Shown here: positions 17,425 to 25,221 of the stretch, in pieces
Layout: every line of letters begins with the position of its first letter
How positions within the stretch are numbered: the stretch's first letter is position 1
Assembly: GCA_018268755.1 (NCBI GenBank)
Contig: JAFDVW010000022.1
Span: 1-39,106 of the forward strand
DNA length: 39,106 nucleotides
Direction of reading: 5' to 3'
Source of the DNA: Acidobacteriota bacterium
GTDB taxonomy: Bacteria > Acidobacteriota > Terriglobia > Terriglobales > Acidobacteriaceae
Program-made: the position numbers and the translations under genes
The notes under the pieces: generated by a model
What the model saw: the letters and a program-made list of their open reading frames with translations, nothing else
Databases searched by the model: none
Told to the model about the DNA's origin: nothing

Positions 17425-18816
17425 TTGAACCGGATTCAACAGGCTTACAGCACGGGGCCCAACTGGGGAGAAACTTTCACGATCGACCCGTGGGGGAATC
17501 TGACGAATCGCGGCCCCGTGGCAGGCAAAACAAATTACGAGCTGTTGAACATGACTGCCAACATCAAGAACCAGCTCGACGGCCTGGGGTATGATGTCGC
17601 AGGCAATATAGTCTCCAATGGATCGGCTACCTATACCTACGACGCAGAAAACCGGCTTCTCACCGCTGGCGGCTATACCTATACCTACGATGGCGATGGG
17701 CGCCGGGTAAAGAAGGCCAGCGGGTCAAATGGCACGCTATATTGGCCAGACACCTCTGGAAATACGCTATCCGAGAGCAATTTGTCGGGATCGCTTCAGG
17801 AAGAGTATTTCTTCCTGACCGGAAAGCGAGTGGCCCGCCGGGATGTGTCGAATGATGCGGTGCACTATTTCTTCCCCGACCATCTTGGCTCTACGAGCGT
17901 TATTACCAACAGCACGGGCACAACTCTGGAACAGGATTTGGATTATTTCCCATACGGAGGGATTGCGTATGGAGCGCCGAGCGACCATTATTTATTCACC
18001 AGCAAAGAACGCGACTCCGAAACCGGCCTCGACTACTTCGGAGCCAGGTACTACGGCTCCAACATGGGCCGGTTCTCAAGCCCAGATCCTTTAGGCGGGC
18101 ATCCTGAAGACCCGCAGACGTTGAACAGATACACATACGTTCGAAACAACCCATTAAGCCTTACCGATCCTACTGGCCTCGATTTTTACCTGACATGTAC
18201 GCAAAACAAAGACAATGCATCTACGTGTCAGGGCGGCCATCAGGGCACTACCGATGACAAGGGCAATTTCACAGCGACAGTCGTAACAAGCGATTCGATT
18301 CGTAGTGGACAGAACTCAGCATCCATCGACCAAAACGGCGTGGAGATCACGACGGGTGGCAAGACCTCTGGAGGCGAATACTTCGATAATGCTGCCAGCC
18401 ACTCGACCGACGCTAATGGCAACGACGTAAACCACAATCCGATTGATCTTAAGGGTAGTGGGGCGCTCACTGGTTTTTCTTTCAACATTAACGGCAACTG
18501 CGGTGGAACATGCTTGGCTTCCGGTACCTTTAGTTTTAATGGCCCAAGAGACTTTACGGGGCAGGTTCTTGAACTGCGCGGATCGTTCCGTTCTATTGCG
18601 GACAGGCGAATCCCTGGACTTGGAAAGTCACCTGATGAAATGCAGTTCCATCCGGGCACTGAGCAATATAGATTCGGCTCAGGTCCATCGCCTCACTTCT
18701 CGCTTCCAGACAATCCGAAGAACACGGTTCCAACAGTTGGGCCGTTTCACGTTGATAAGGACGCACCGGGACCGAAGCACCTAGGCTGCGCATGGTTCAA
18801 AGTCGGATGCAACTAG
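17425..18816 (+). CDS. 5'-truncated RHS protein 1 with variable C-terminal tip
   Basis: RHS-repeat protein remnant of 463 residues from a TTG. The frame is open upstream only to a stop at 17383-17385, and the residues before the TTG (TRQNFSYDA) continue the YD-repeat pattern, so the long N-terminal shell is missing. Residues 50-100 hold YD repeats (YDAAENRLLTAGG-like; GGYTYTYDGDGRRVKKASG). Residues ~145-252 are the RHS core (FPDHLGSTSVITNSTG; GARYYGSNMGRF; the conserved DPTGLDF). About 210 tip residues follow, opening with a Cys-containing segment (TCTQNKDNASTCQ) and ending HLGCAWFKVGCN. The tip activity is not recognised. A four-helix membrane protein gene overlaps its end by 25 nt and is the candidate immunity gene. 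Confidence 0.8.
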   Translation: MNRIQQAYSTGPNWGETFTIDPWGNLTNRGPVAGKTNYELLNMTANIKNQLDGLGYDVAGNIVSNGSATYTYDAENRLLTAGGYTYTYDGDGRRVKKASGSNGTLYWPDTSGNTLSESNLSGSLQEEYFFLTGKRVARRDVSNDAVHYFFPDHLGSTSVITNSTGTTLEQDLDYFPYGGIAYGAPSDHYLFTSKERDSETGLDYFGARYYGSNMGRFSSPDPLGGHPEDPQTLNRYTYVRNNPLSLTDPTGLDFYLTCTQNKDNASTCQGGHQGTTDDKGNFTATVVTSDSIRSGQNSASIDQNGVEITTGGKTSGGEYFDNAASHSTDANGNDVNHNPIDLKGSGALTGFSFNINGNCGGTCLASGTFSFNGPRDFTGQVLELRGSFRSIADRRIPGLGKSPDEMQFHPGTEQYRFGSGPSPHFSLPDNPKNTVPTVGPFHVDKDAPGPKHLGCAWFKVGCN

Positions 18817-19166
18817 CACTCGTGTTCGTAATCGTCGCCCTCGTGCCTACCGTGGCAGCTTGGCTGAAGTGGCTAAGCGCGGACAGGCGTTTGCTGCTGG
18901 GAAGCCGCAAGGTTTTCTTCTTAGCGGGCCTGTGTGCAGTCTCGTTAGGCTTGATTGTTTACTGTCTGTTCACGATACACACCTATCGAATCTCTGGGTT
19001 CGGCACCGATTTTTCTGCGATGCTGAGGTGGGCTCGACCCGGACTGTGGATCAGCCTTTTGGGTGTGCTCCTAAGTCCTACCGGGAAGGGTCAGAGTCGA
19101 ATCTGGAGTCTGGCAGCATCCCTGATCGTACTCACCTTGTGGATTATTCCTGTCTGGGGAATGTGA
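18792..19166 (+). CDS. Four-helix membrane protein, candidate RHS immunity protein
   Basis: A 124-residue protein with four hydrophobic segments: LALVFVIVALVPTVAAWL (~8-25), VFFLAGLCAVSLGLIVYCLF (~41-60), ARPGLWISLLGVLLS (~81-95) and SLAASLIVLTLWIIPVW (~106-122). It starts at 18792 inside the RHS 1 coding region and overlaps it by 25 nt. A second ATG at 18807 is possible. The overlap and position directly behind a toxin-like tip suggest immunity against a membrane- or periplasm-acting toxin. This is inference from context; no family is recognised. Confidence 0.65.
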   Translation: MVQSRMQLALVFVIVALVPTVAAWLKWLSADRRLLLGSRKVFFLAGLCAVSLGLIVYCLFTIHTYRISGFGTDFSAMLRWARPGLWISLLGVLLSPTGKGQSRIWSLAASLIVLTLWIIPVWGM

Positions 19167-19182
19167 GTCGGCAAGGTTGTCA

Positions 19183-19534
19183 GGCGGGTGGCCCACATCT
19201 CTGGCCCGAGTATGAAGTCCATTATCCAGACCCAATTCTCTACAACGGGGGTGCCCCATTTCTCGCGTTTTTTGCGAGAAGTGGGATTTATCCATGAGCC
19301 CAACTTTAGATGGATCAGACGAGATTCTTTCCTTAGTAATATCTCCGCTCATCTGGGTGGACGTAGGGATCCTTCGACTTCGTCCATGCTCGCAAAGGGA
19401 AGCATGGAACTTCGCTCAGGATGACAGAGGACGAGGTGGATAGCAGACAGAGGAGAAGCAGAAATACGCCCTTTCTGCCCGCCCGTTATCTGCAACGTTT
19501 TACGGATTTTGAACTTTGTCTTGGTGCCGAAGAA
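19183..19534. repeat. Repeat block ending in a tRNA-Leu 3' duplicate
   Basis: Starts with the element terminus GGCGGGTGGCCCA (19183-19195). From about 19250 it runs parallel to 30466-30764: the ttctcgcg...gcgagaa hairpin, 'gggatttatccatgagcccaac', the 'cgtagggatccttcgacttcg' block and 'gatgacagaggacgaggtgg'. By eye the match is about 85-90 percent with small gaps. It ends with tggtgccgaagaa (19522-19534), the same 13 nt as the encoded 3' end of tRNA-Leu(CAG) at 30752-30764, after which similarity stops. No gene is seen in 19167-19528. Confidence 0.75.
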
Positions 19535-19671
19535 ACCTGGGAGATCGGATTGAGGGTGCCGGCGCCGGGTCAGAAATTCTGGTTTGCCTTATGGGCTCAG
19601 GATACGCAAGGTGAGCGATATTGGATTGGGACAATGATCGCGGCTGGAATTACGAGATCTATCACACGTAA
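19529..19671 (+). pseudogene. C-terminal remnant of a carbohydrate-binding-like protein
   Basis: Starting right at the repeat junction, the plus strand reads GAEETWEIGLRVPAPGQKFW and then FALWAQDTQGERYW. The frame breaks at a tandem ATTGG ATTGG (19620-19629). Removing one copy restores ERYWDNDRGWNYEIYHT and a stop at 19669-19671. The restored aromatic-rich ending resembles starch-binding or similar beta-sandwich modules, but the match is from memory of the pattern only. A small broken gene end is the simplest reading. Confidence 0.4.
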
Positions 19672-19761
19672 AACGAACCGGCCGTCGGGCCCTTCACTCT
19701 CGTCTAGGACACAGGATCAAAGGGGGCCTCACCCCGTTGACTCCTAACAACTCGCCCGCCC

Positions 19762-21726
19762 TCACGACTGGGTGTGGTTGTATTGGTAGCCGTGGCCTTT
19801 CACCGTGCCGATTACCCAGGCATGGCCGCCCAGTTTTCTGCGCAGGCTGCGCACAACTACATCGACAACATTGCTTCCGCCGAAAGGCTGTTTCCAAACC
19901 TCGCGCAGCAATTCATCGCGCGTCACGACGATGCCAGGACGCTGCGACAAGTAGAACATGAGCTCGAATTCCAGTTTGGTGAGGCTGATTCGTTCGCCGT
20001 CGCGGGTGGCCAGCTGCCGGCGGGAAACGTCCAGCTCGACCTGCGCGGTCGCAGCAGAGTTTGGCTCCCGGGATAAGTCGCCCCCGACGAACTGCAATAT
20101 CCAATGCATCGGCCCTTGTGGGCCAAAGGAAAGTACGGCGGTGTGCAGGGGCGATTCGCCGACGGAGACGGTCAGGCTTGGTTCGAGTTCAAACCCGAGG
20201 TCCAGGACTGCGGGGGGAACTGACGCAGGCTCGCGGATCGCGGTAAACACTCCCACGGCTCCCGGATTCTCCAGATAGGCCCGCTTGGCATCCAAAACGC
20301 AAGCCGCCCACTCCGGACTTTGGCGTTCTCCCAGAGCGCGCGACAGCAAAGAGCGAACAAACAGGTAGGGCCGTTGCAGGCCGCTTCCGCGCGCCTGCAC
20401 GTAACCCAGCCAAACTTCCAGCAAGGGATCGCATGGAACCAGAGATTCCGGAATATCCTGGGGCCGTGCCATGACGTAAAATCCGGCGACCTCTCCCCCA
20501 CTTCCTCGCACTACCGAGAAAAGGTGCGCAGCTTGTTTCCACCACTCGGACAGGATGGCAGCGCCATGGTCTCCATCATGGGTGCCTGCTATGTCCAGAA
20601 TCGGGTCGCGGTCGGCGGGCCGGGCCCTTTCGACTGGTAGGGCAGCTGCAGAAGGGAAGAAGGCCTCGCGCAGCACTGGGCGTTCCAACAGGAACAGCAG
20701 ATCGGCGGTATGCCGCCAGGTATCTCGTACTCCCGCCACCAGCAACTGATCGCGCATCGATTGCCAGGCAGCTCGTTTGCGTTTGCGCGTCCCGACCGGG
20801 TCCATGGCGGTCACGCGCGACTCGATGGCCAGGCGAAAGGCATCGTGCAACACCAGCCCGTCGGCTGCCGCCTCGACGAAGGAAAGTTGGCGCAAATTTG
20901 TCAAAATCTCCTCCGCGGAGTGGTTGGGCAGCATGGCTTCGAGAACGGGTCGGGTAATCCGGCGCACCAGAGACGCAGCTTCGATGGCTTCCCGGAGCAC
21001 GGGGTCGGTGATTTCGCTGACGCAGGTGAGCGCCAGGTAGTCGATCACTTGATTGAGCTCCAGATTGTCGCTGAGAGCGTCGGGCTTGTCTGCAAGGCTG
21101 GCCGTCCCCAATTGGAGAGCAAGAGGATTTCCCCGCGAGAAGCGGGCAATGCGCTCCTGGACCGCTTGGGTGAATCCGCGGCTGGCCAGGAAGTTTGCAA
21201 CGTCCGCCTCGGGAAGGGGGCCCAGGCGCAAATTCAGCACATGGTCCGCCCAACCCGGAGCGGCGATCCAGGGGGCGGTAGCCAGCGAACGCGCCATGAT
21301 AACGAATCTTGCCGAGAGCGGCAGGGCGGGAAGAAACTCCGTGCGCAACCAGCCATCCAGAAGGCGCAGGGCTTCATAGTTGTCCAGGGCGAAAACCACC
21401 GGCGTGGCGAAGCCCGCCAGGGCCGCCGCCACCTCGGAGACATCTTTCAATTCCATGCCCAGCGAGGTTCCGAGAGCCCTCACCAGGCCGAGCGGGACGG
21501 GCTCGATGCCGCGGCAATCCAGGCGGCGCACCGGCCGGCCCCGTGCTGCCGATTCTCGCTCAAACACACGCACCAGACTGGTTTTGCCAATGCCGCCCAC
21601 GCCGTGCAGGAGCACGATAAGCGGCCCGGCCGGCTCGAACAAAGTGGCCAACTGCGCCAACTCACGCTCCCGCCCGCTGAACCGGCTGGCGTGCGAGCGC
21701 TCAAGGCTGTCTTGGATAGTGCTCAT
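19762..21726 (-). CDS. ATPase / GNAT-like / winged-helix regulator fusion
   Basis: A 654-residue predicted regulator; the ATG at 21726 is chosen over a TTG four codons up because AGAGG lies 12 nt before it. Residues ~15-330 are a STAND-type ATPase with Walker A HGVGGIGKTSL (41-51) and Walker B-like VVFALDNYEAL. Residues ~370-540 look like a GNAT-type acetyltransferase fold (FYVMARPQDIPESL; WAACVLDAKRAYLENPGAVG), tentative. Residues ~565-650 are an OmpR-type winged helix (ISLTKLEFELMFYLSQRPG; SNVVDVVVRSLRRKLG; IGTVKGHGYQY). In SARP/AfsR proteins the winged helix is N-terminal; here it is C-terminal. The gene diverges from a methyltransferase 178 nt away that it may control. Confidence 0.8.
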   Translation of the reverse strand: MSTIQDSLERSHASRFSGRERELAQLATLFEPAGPLIVLLHGVGGIGKTSLVRVFERESAARGRPVRRLDCRGIEPVPLGLVRALGTSLGMELKDVSEVAAALAGFATPVVFALDNYEALRLLDGWLRTEFLPALPLSARFVIMARSLATAPWIAAPGWADHVLNLRLGPLPEADVANFLASRGFTQAVQERIARFSRGNPLALQLGTASLADKPDALSDNLELNQVIDYLALTCVSEITDPVLREAIEAASLVRRITRPVLEAMLPNHSAEEILTNLRQLSFVEAAADGLVLHDAFRLAIESRVTAMDPVGTRKRKRAAWQSMRDQLLVAGVRDTWRHTADLLFLLERPVLREAFFPSAAALPVERARPADRDPILDIAGTHDGDHGAAILSEWWKQAAHLFSVVRGSGGEVAGFYVMARPQDIPESLVPCDPLLEVWLGYVQARGSGLQRPYLFVRSLLSRALGERQSPEWAACVLDAKRAYLENPGAVGVFTAIREPASVPPAVLDLGFELEPSLTVSVGESPLHTAVLSFGPQGPMHWILQFVGGDLSREPNSAATAQVELDVSRRQLATRDGERISLTKLEFELMFYLSQRPGIVVTRDELLREVWKQPFGGSNVVDVVVRSLRRKLGGHAWVIGTVKGHGYQYNHTQS

Positions 21727-21903
21727 ATGGCATCGCAACCTCTGGAAATACAGAGGGTTATCAGTGATTTAATTTCTCATTCCGATCTCATCCCCGCCTC
21801 ATGTTCGCCATCCCCTGTCGCCCCATACTCACAGTGTAAAGCGAAAGACAAAATTCCAGACAACCACGGATTCCCCCCTTTGCGGGGCAATAAAGGATGG
21901 ACC

Positions 21904-22962
21904 ATGAACATCAATGAACAAAAACTGCATGCGCTGCTGGGCAAGGTTGTGTCCGATTTCGGCGCCGTGTTTCAAGCTCCCTTAATCCTGATCGGGGACA
22001 GCCTCGGATTGTACCGCGCGATGCGCGACGGCCAGCCGACTACGCCGGCCGCGCTGGCCGAACGAACCGGCACAACCGAACGATACCTCCGGGAATGGCT
22101 GAACGCACATGCGGCCGCGGGCTTCGTCGACTATCACCCGGACCACGGGACCTACTCGCTGTCCCCGGAGCAGGCCATGCTGTTCGCCGACGAAGGCGGC
22201 CCTGCGTTCATTGTGGGTGCCTTTCAGGTGGCGACCGGAGCGGGGGCCATCCGGCCCGCGCTGGAAAAGGCATTTCGAACCGGCGAAGGGCTGCCTTGGC
22301 AGCAGCACGATCACCAGGTCTTTCACGGTACGGAGCGCTTCTTTCGCTCCGGCTATGTGGCCAATCTCGTCCCCAACTGGATACCGTCGATCGCCGGTGC
22401 GCGGGAAGCTCTGAGCCGGGGAGCGCGCGTGGCGGATATTGGCTGTGGCCACGGGGCGTCGACTCTCCTGATGGCGCAGGCCTTCCCCAACTCGCGCTTT
22501 TTCGGCTTCGATTCTCACCCTGCCTCCGTGGCTTCGGCCCAGGAACGGGCCGCGGCCCAGGGGCTCTCCCACCGGGTGCACTTCGCCGTCGCCCACGCCA
22601 AAGACTTTCCCGGCACAGGCTACGATCTGGTTACGATCTTCGATGCTCTCCACGACTTGGGAGACCCGGCCGGGGCAGCCGCGCATGTCCGCTCCACCCT
22701 GCAGCCGGAGGGAGCCTGGATGATCGTGGAGCCCTATGCCGACGATCGCCTGGAGGCGAACTTCAATGCCATCGGCCGGGCCTACTTTTCGGCCTCGACC
22801 CTGCTTTGCACGCCCTGCTCCCTCTCCCAGGAAGTCGGACTGGCGCTGGGCGCGCAGGCCGGCGAGGCGCGGCTGCGAGCGCTGGTCACCGGCTCGGGCT
22901 TCGGCCAATTCCGCCGGACCGCGCAAACCCCCTTCCATCTGGTCTTCGAGGCCCGGATCTAA
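21904..22962 (+). CDS. SAM-dependent methyltransferase with winged-helix N-terminus
   Basis: A 352-residue protein beginning MNINEQKLHALLGKVVSDFG, with AAAGGA 6 nt upstream. Residues ~20-95 form a winged-helix dimerisation region (LAERTGTTERYLREWLNAHA; DHGTYSLSPEQAMLF). The SAM-binding motif VADIGCGHGAS is at 177-187, then FFGFDSHP, and YDLVTIFDALHDLGDP is the family's motif near 240. This layout matches the Rv2258c-like group, whose substrates are mostly unknown. It is transcribed divergently from the ATPase/winged-helix regulator. A 7-bp hairpin (gccggcg/cgccggc, 22973-22995) follows the stop and could terminate transcription, though it has no T-run. Confidence 0.88.
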   Translation: MNINEQKLHALLGKVVSDFGAVFQAPLILIGDSLGLYRAMRDGQPTTPAALAERTGTTERYLREWLNAHAAAGFVDYHPDHGTYSLSPEQAMLFADEGGPAFIVGAFQVATGAGAIRPALEKAFRTGEGLPWQQHDHQVFHGTERFFRSGYVANLVPNWIPSIAGAREALSRGARVADIGCGHGASTLLMAQAFPNSRFFGFDSHPASVASAQERAAAQGLSHRVHFAVAHAKDFPGTGYDLVTIFDALHDLGDPAGAAAHVRSTLQPEGAWMIVEPYADDRLEANFNAIGRAYFSASTLLCTPCSLSQEVGLALGAQAGEARLRALVTGSGFGQFRRTAQTPFHLVFEARI

Positions 22963-23228
22963 GAGGCCAATTGCCGGCGGCATGCAGTCGCCGGCCCCCC
23001 GCCAGGAGATGCGCTTTCATGATTCTGCCAATCAATTTCAATCTCGCTGTGCCTGCCGCGGAATATTAAAAGACGGCTGAGTCGGTGGTGCATGCCTTTC
23101 TCGAAGTGCCCGGAAACCTGGGGGAAACCGAAACCTGAGGAACCTGGGGACAGACGGAACGTACCCCGATTGTTTCTCAGGCAACCAAGGTAAGGTCGTT
23201 GTGATCGGGGTCGAGTAAGCCGACGGGT

Positions 23229-23428
23229 GGCGGGTGGCCCATTTCTCGCGTTTTTTGCGACAAGTGAGGCTCATGCATGAGCACAACATTACAATCCATC
23301 GGAGTAAGATCCGTTACTTCGAGTAAGGTCCCACGTTTGCCAAAAGCAGGCAAACATGGGGCACCCCAGGATGGTTGTTGTATGCTCCTCTCGCGAAGCT
23401 ACCCCGGGGAAGATGTGGGCCACCCGGC
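23229..23428. mobile_element. GGCGGGTGGC-end element, copy A
   Basis: A 200-bp non-coding element. The terminal repeat GGCGGGTGGCCCA (23229-23241) is matched by TGGGCCACCCGGC (23416-23428), 12 of 13 bases inverted. Inside is a hairpin around cgcgttttttgcga and a second 7-bp hairpin gtttgcc…ggcaaac (near 23335-23355), then an atggggcaccccagg palindrome. It is highly similar to copies B and C. It interrupts the RAYT remnant. MITE-like by structure; no transposase is encoded. Confidence 0.7.
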
Positions 23429-23555
23429 GCAGTAACTCAAGGTAAGTGGTGCGGTCGGCATCGTGGGTGAAGATGATTTGCCGGGCATTGCCGCGCTGGG
23501 TAACATGATGCGGAACATCCACCACGACAACGCGAGGCAGGCGGCCATAAGGGAA
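23427..23555 (-). pseudogene. RAYT (REP-associated tyrosine transposase) N-terminal remnant
   Basis: On the minus strand about 43 codons read FPYGRLPRVVVVDVPHHV, then TQRGNARQIIFTHDADRT, then TYLELLRR. This is the N-terminal part of Y1/IS200-like RAYT transposases, whose hallmark PHHVTQRGN and YLELL segments are visible. The family's HUH motif and catalytic Tyr lie further on and are missing. The frame runs directly into element copy A. Full-length RAYT proteins are several times longer. Confidence 0.65.
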
Positions 23556-23680
23556 AGCTAGCAGAAAGAGATCCGGGAAAAGACGAGGCTTTGGGAAAGA
23601 GCAAATGGTCCCTTCCCGAATTAGCACAGAAATCCCGGGGAACTTTCCGTCTGTCCCCAGGTTTCAGAGTGAATATTATC

Positions 23681-24181
23681 ATGAAGCATTTTGCAAGCCT
23701 GCTCTCGATTGCTCTGTGTGCAGTGTTGAGTTACGGCCAAATGGAAACGCTAGACTCGCCACTCAAGGTGACCATGTGCCAGCTGTATGAGCACCCGGAA
23801 CAGTACGTAGGAAAGATGGTCGAAGTTCGAGTAAATGTGAGTGGTAACGACCTTGCGCTGGACGATTTTTCAAATCAGAAATCGTGCTCTGCGTACATGA
23901 AACTTCACCTGGAACTTCCGCAGAAAGCAACACCCGCTCCGGGCTTTAGTCTGGTGCACGGAGACGCCTACAACGAGTTGCTCGGAAATCTTCATCGAGG
24001 GATGAACGTTATAGCCACCTTTGAAGGCCGCTTTGACCCGTTGTTTGTATGGCGGGACCAGAAACGAGTCAGAATTGGTGAGGGCGCTGACAAAGGCTAC
24101 GGTAAGAATCACCGATACGATGGACGGATAGTGCTTCGGAAAGTCTCTGACGTGCAGGCACGTTCGGTTCCACGTCGGTGA
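23681..24181 (+). CDS. Exported protein of unknown function
   Basis: A 166-residue protein starting at 23681, giving a clear signal peptide MKHFASLLSIALCAVLSYGQ. An upstream in-frame extension would run through the REP-like inverted repeat. The mature part contains VTMCQLYEHPEQYVGKMVEV, which has the look of a small OB-like or beta-barrel fold, and LGNLHRGMNVIATFEGRFDP. Two Cys residues (about 38 and 68) could pair. The start lies 17 nt after the end of the RAYT/REP unit, which may have replaced its native promoter. By position it could be an orphan periplasmic immunity protein, but nothing proves this. Confidence 0.65.
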   Translation: MKHFASLLSIALCAVLSYGQMETLDSPLKVTMCQLYEHPEQYVGKMVEVRVNVSGNDLALDDFSNQKSCSAYMKLHLELPQKATPAPGFSLVHGDAYNELLGNLHRGMNVIATFEGRFDPLFVWRDQKRVRIGEGADKGYGKNHRYDGRIVLRKVSDVQARSVPRR

Positions 24182-24300
24182 GGTCCAAGCGGTTCTCCTA
24201 ATAGTTATCGTTGGCGTTCCATGCAGCGAGAGCAAGCGATGGGATTTGTTTATAGGGAGGACATTCGGTTTTTTGGAACTTTGTAACGTCTCCTGTTGAT

Positions 24301-24498
24301 GGCGGGTGGCCCATTTCTCGCGTCTTTTGCGAGAAGTGGGGCTTATGCATGAGCACAACATTAATCCATCGGAGTAAGATTCGTTACTTCGAGTAAGGTC
24401 CCACGTTTGCCAAAAGCAGGCAAACATGGGGCACCCCAGGATGGTTGTTGTATGCTCCTCTCGCAAAGCTACCCCGGGGAAGATGTGGGCCACCTGCC
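24301..24498. mobile_element. GGCGGGTGGC-end element, copy B
   Basis: A 198-bp element with terminal repeat GGCGGGTGGCCCA (24301-24313) and inverted partner TGGGCCACCTGCC (24486-24498), 12 of 13 matching. It has the internal hairpins ttctcgc…gcgagaa (24315-24335) and gtttgcc…ggcaaac, and is nearly identical to copy A over its length. Its right end lies exactly where a toxin-tip reading frame begins, so it marks a breakpoint. Long minus-strand frames through it are not believed to be genes. Confidence 0.7.
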
Positions 24499-24646
24499 TA
24501 AAGGGGGCAACAATAGCTTGAACAATACGAATGCGGCATGCGAGTATTGCAACAAAAGCAAAGGTACGGGCACGGCTCCTAGGAATCCGAAAAACCAAGC
24601 AGCCTATGAGGGGCCAGCATCATGGAAAAAGATGTTATCAAGATAA
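24494..24646 (+). pseudogene. HNH-nuclease-like toxin tip remnant
   Basis: Reads PKGGNNSLNNTNAACEYCNK and then SKGTGTAPRNPKNQAAYEGP before ending WKKMLSR. The KGGNNSLNN…CEYCNKSKG pattern is the second half of an HNH/GHH-type nuclease domain as found at the C-terminus of polymorphic toxins. The expected upstream DH and first half are absent, because the frame enters element copy B. The last 25 nt overlap the start of the DUF4265 gene. As it stands it is a non-functional toxin end. Confidence 0.6.
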
Positions 24647-25071
24647 AAATACCGCTCCCGCCAGATGATGGATCAGGCGGAGAGGCAGAGTGGGTATGGG
24701 CCAAGCCCGCCGCCGACAACTCCTTCGTACTGAAGAACGTTCCTACGTTTGCTAAGGGACTGAGTTACCATGATGTCGTAAAAATCAAAATGGAAGACGG
24801 AATCCCAGTCTTTGATAGTGTTGTCCGACGTGGTGGCCATAGCACTTATCGGATATATGCTAACTCAAATAGAAAAGCTCCTGACATAGTGAAAGTTATA
24901 CAGAAGCTCGAGGAAATGCATTGCGAAATGGAGAATGCAACAGACAAGATAATTGGAGTTGACGTACTGCCTGAAGCGGACATCTATGCTGTGTACAAAA
25001 TACTCGATGACGCAGAAAGGGCAGACATCCTGGAATTTCAGGAGGGGCACTGTGGACATCCTCTAAAATGA
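24622..25071 (+). CDS. DUF4265 protein, candidate immunity protein
   Basis: A 149-residue cytoplasmic protein. The N-terminal IKIKIPLPPDDGSGGEAEWV followed by AKPAADNSFVLKNVP and FAKGLSYHDVVKIK matches the DUF4265 pattern. The second half has the STYRIYANSN and EADIYAVYKILDDAERADIL segments. GAGGGG (24608-24613) lies about 8 nt before the ATG. It overlaps the HNH tip remnant by 25 nt. DUF4265 genes are often found behind toxin-tip genes, so an immunity role against the nuclease is a reasonable inference. It is intact although its partner is truncated. Confidence 0.75.
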   Translation: MEKDVIKIKIPLPPDDGSGGEAEWVWAKPAADNSFVLKNVPTFAKGLSYHDVVKIKMEDGIPVFDSVVRRGGHSTYRIYANSNRKAPDIVKVIQKLEEMHCEMENATDKIIGVDVLPEADIYAVYKILDDAERADILEFQEGHCGHPLK

Positions 25072-25221
25072 GGTCACGGTATTGGCGGGCATAGCTTGGG
25101 ATTGGTTTCTACGTCTGCGGCTCTTGTATGGTGATCCCAGCCTGTACCGTCGGAATCAGCAATTTGAAGAGAAGGAAGCAGCATCCGAGTAAAACAAGAA
25201 TTCAGTCCCCACCTTGCCCCG

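Larger units (their letters stand above)
23141..23663. mobile_element. Decayed RAYT/REP unit flanked by inverted REP-like ends
   Basis: The unit is bounded by a perfect 19-bp inverted repeat AACCTGGGGACAGACGGAA (23141-23159 and, reversed, 23645-23663). It extends inward to about 28 bp with two mismatches (…cGTaCCCCG / aGTtCCCCG), so each end can itself fold as a GGGGAC…GTnCCCC hairpin. Inside lie the first ~43 codons of a RAYT transposase on the minus strand and an inserted ~200-bp repeat element. A RAYT gene between inverted REP sequences is the known REPtron arrangement. This copy is too short to be active. Confidence 0.65.

Noticed and set aside
23160..23228. Minus-strand LLDPDHNDLTLVA and a stop, resembling a glyoxalase/VOC protein end
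   Set aside because: Only 13 residues resemble the family and there is no body; could be chance. It might instead be the RAYT tail.
23870..24598. Long minus-strand frame across element B (also 23289-23627 and 26500-27174)
   Set aside because: The shared text (CPMFACFWQTWDLTRSN) is just the translation of the repeat element and runs antisense to real genes; there is no ribosome-binding site.
25082..25192. 36-codon frame MAGIAWDWFLRLRLLYGDPS… after DUF4265
   Set aside because: A TTG start with GAGG at fair spacing exists, but there is no family, repeat support or conserved context; too short to accept.
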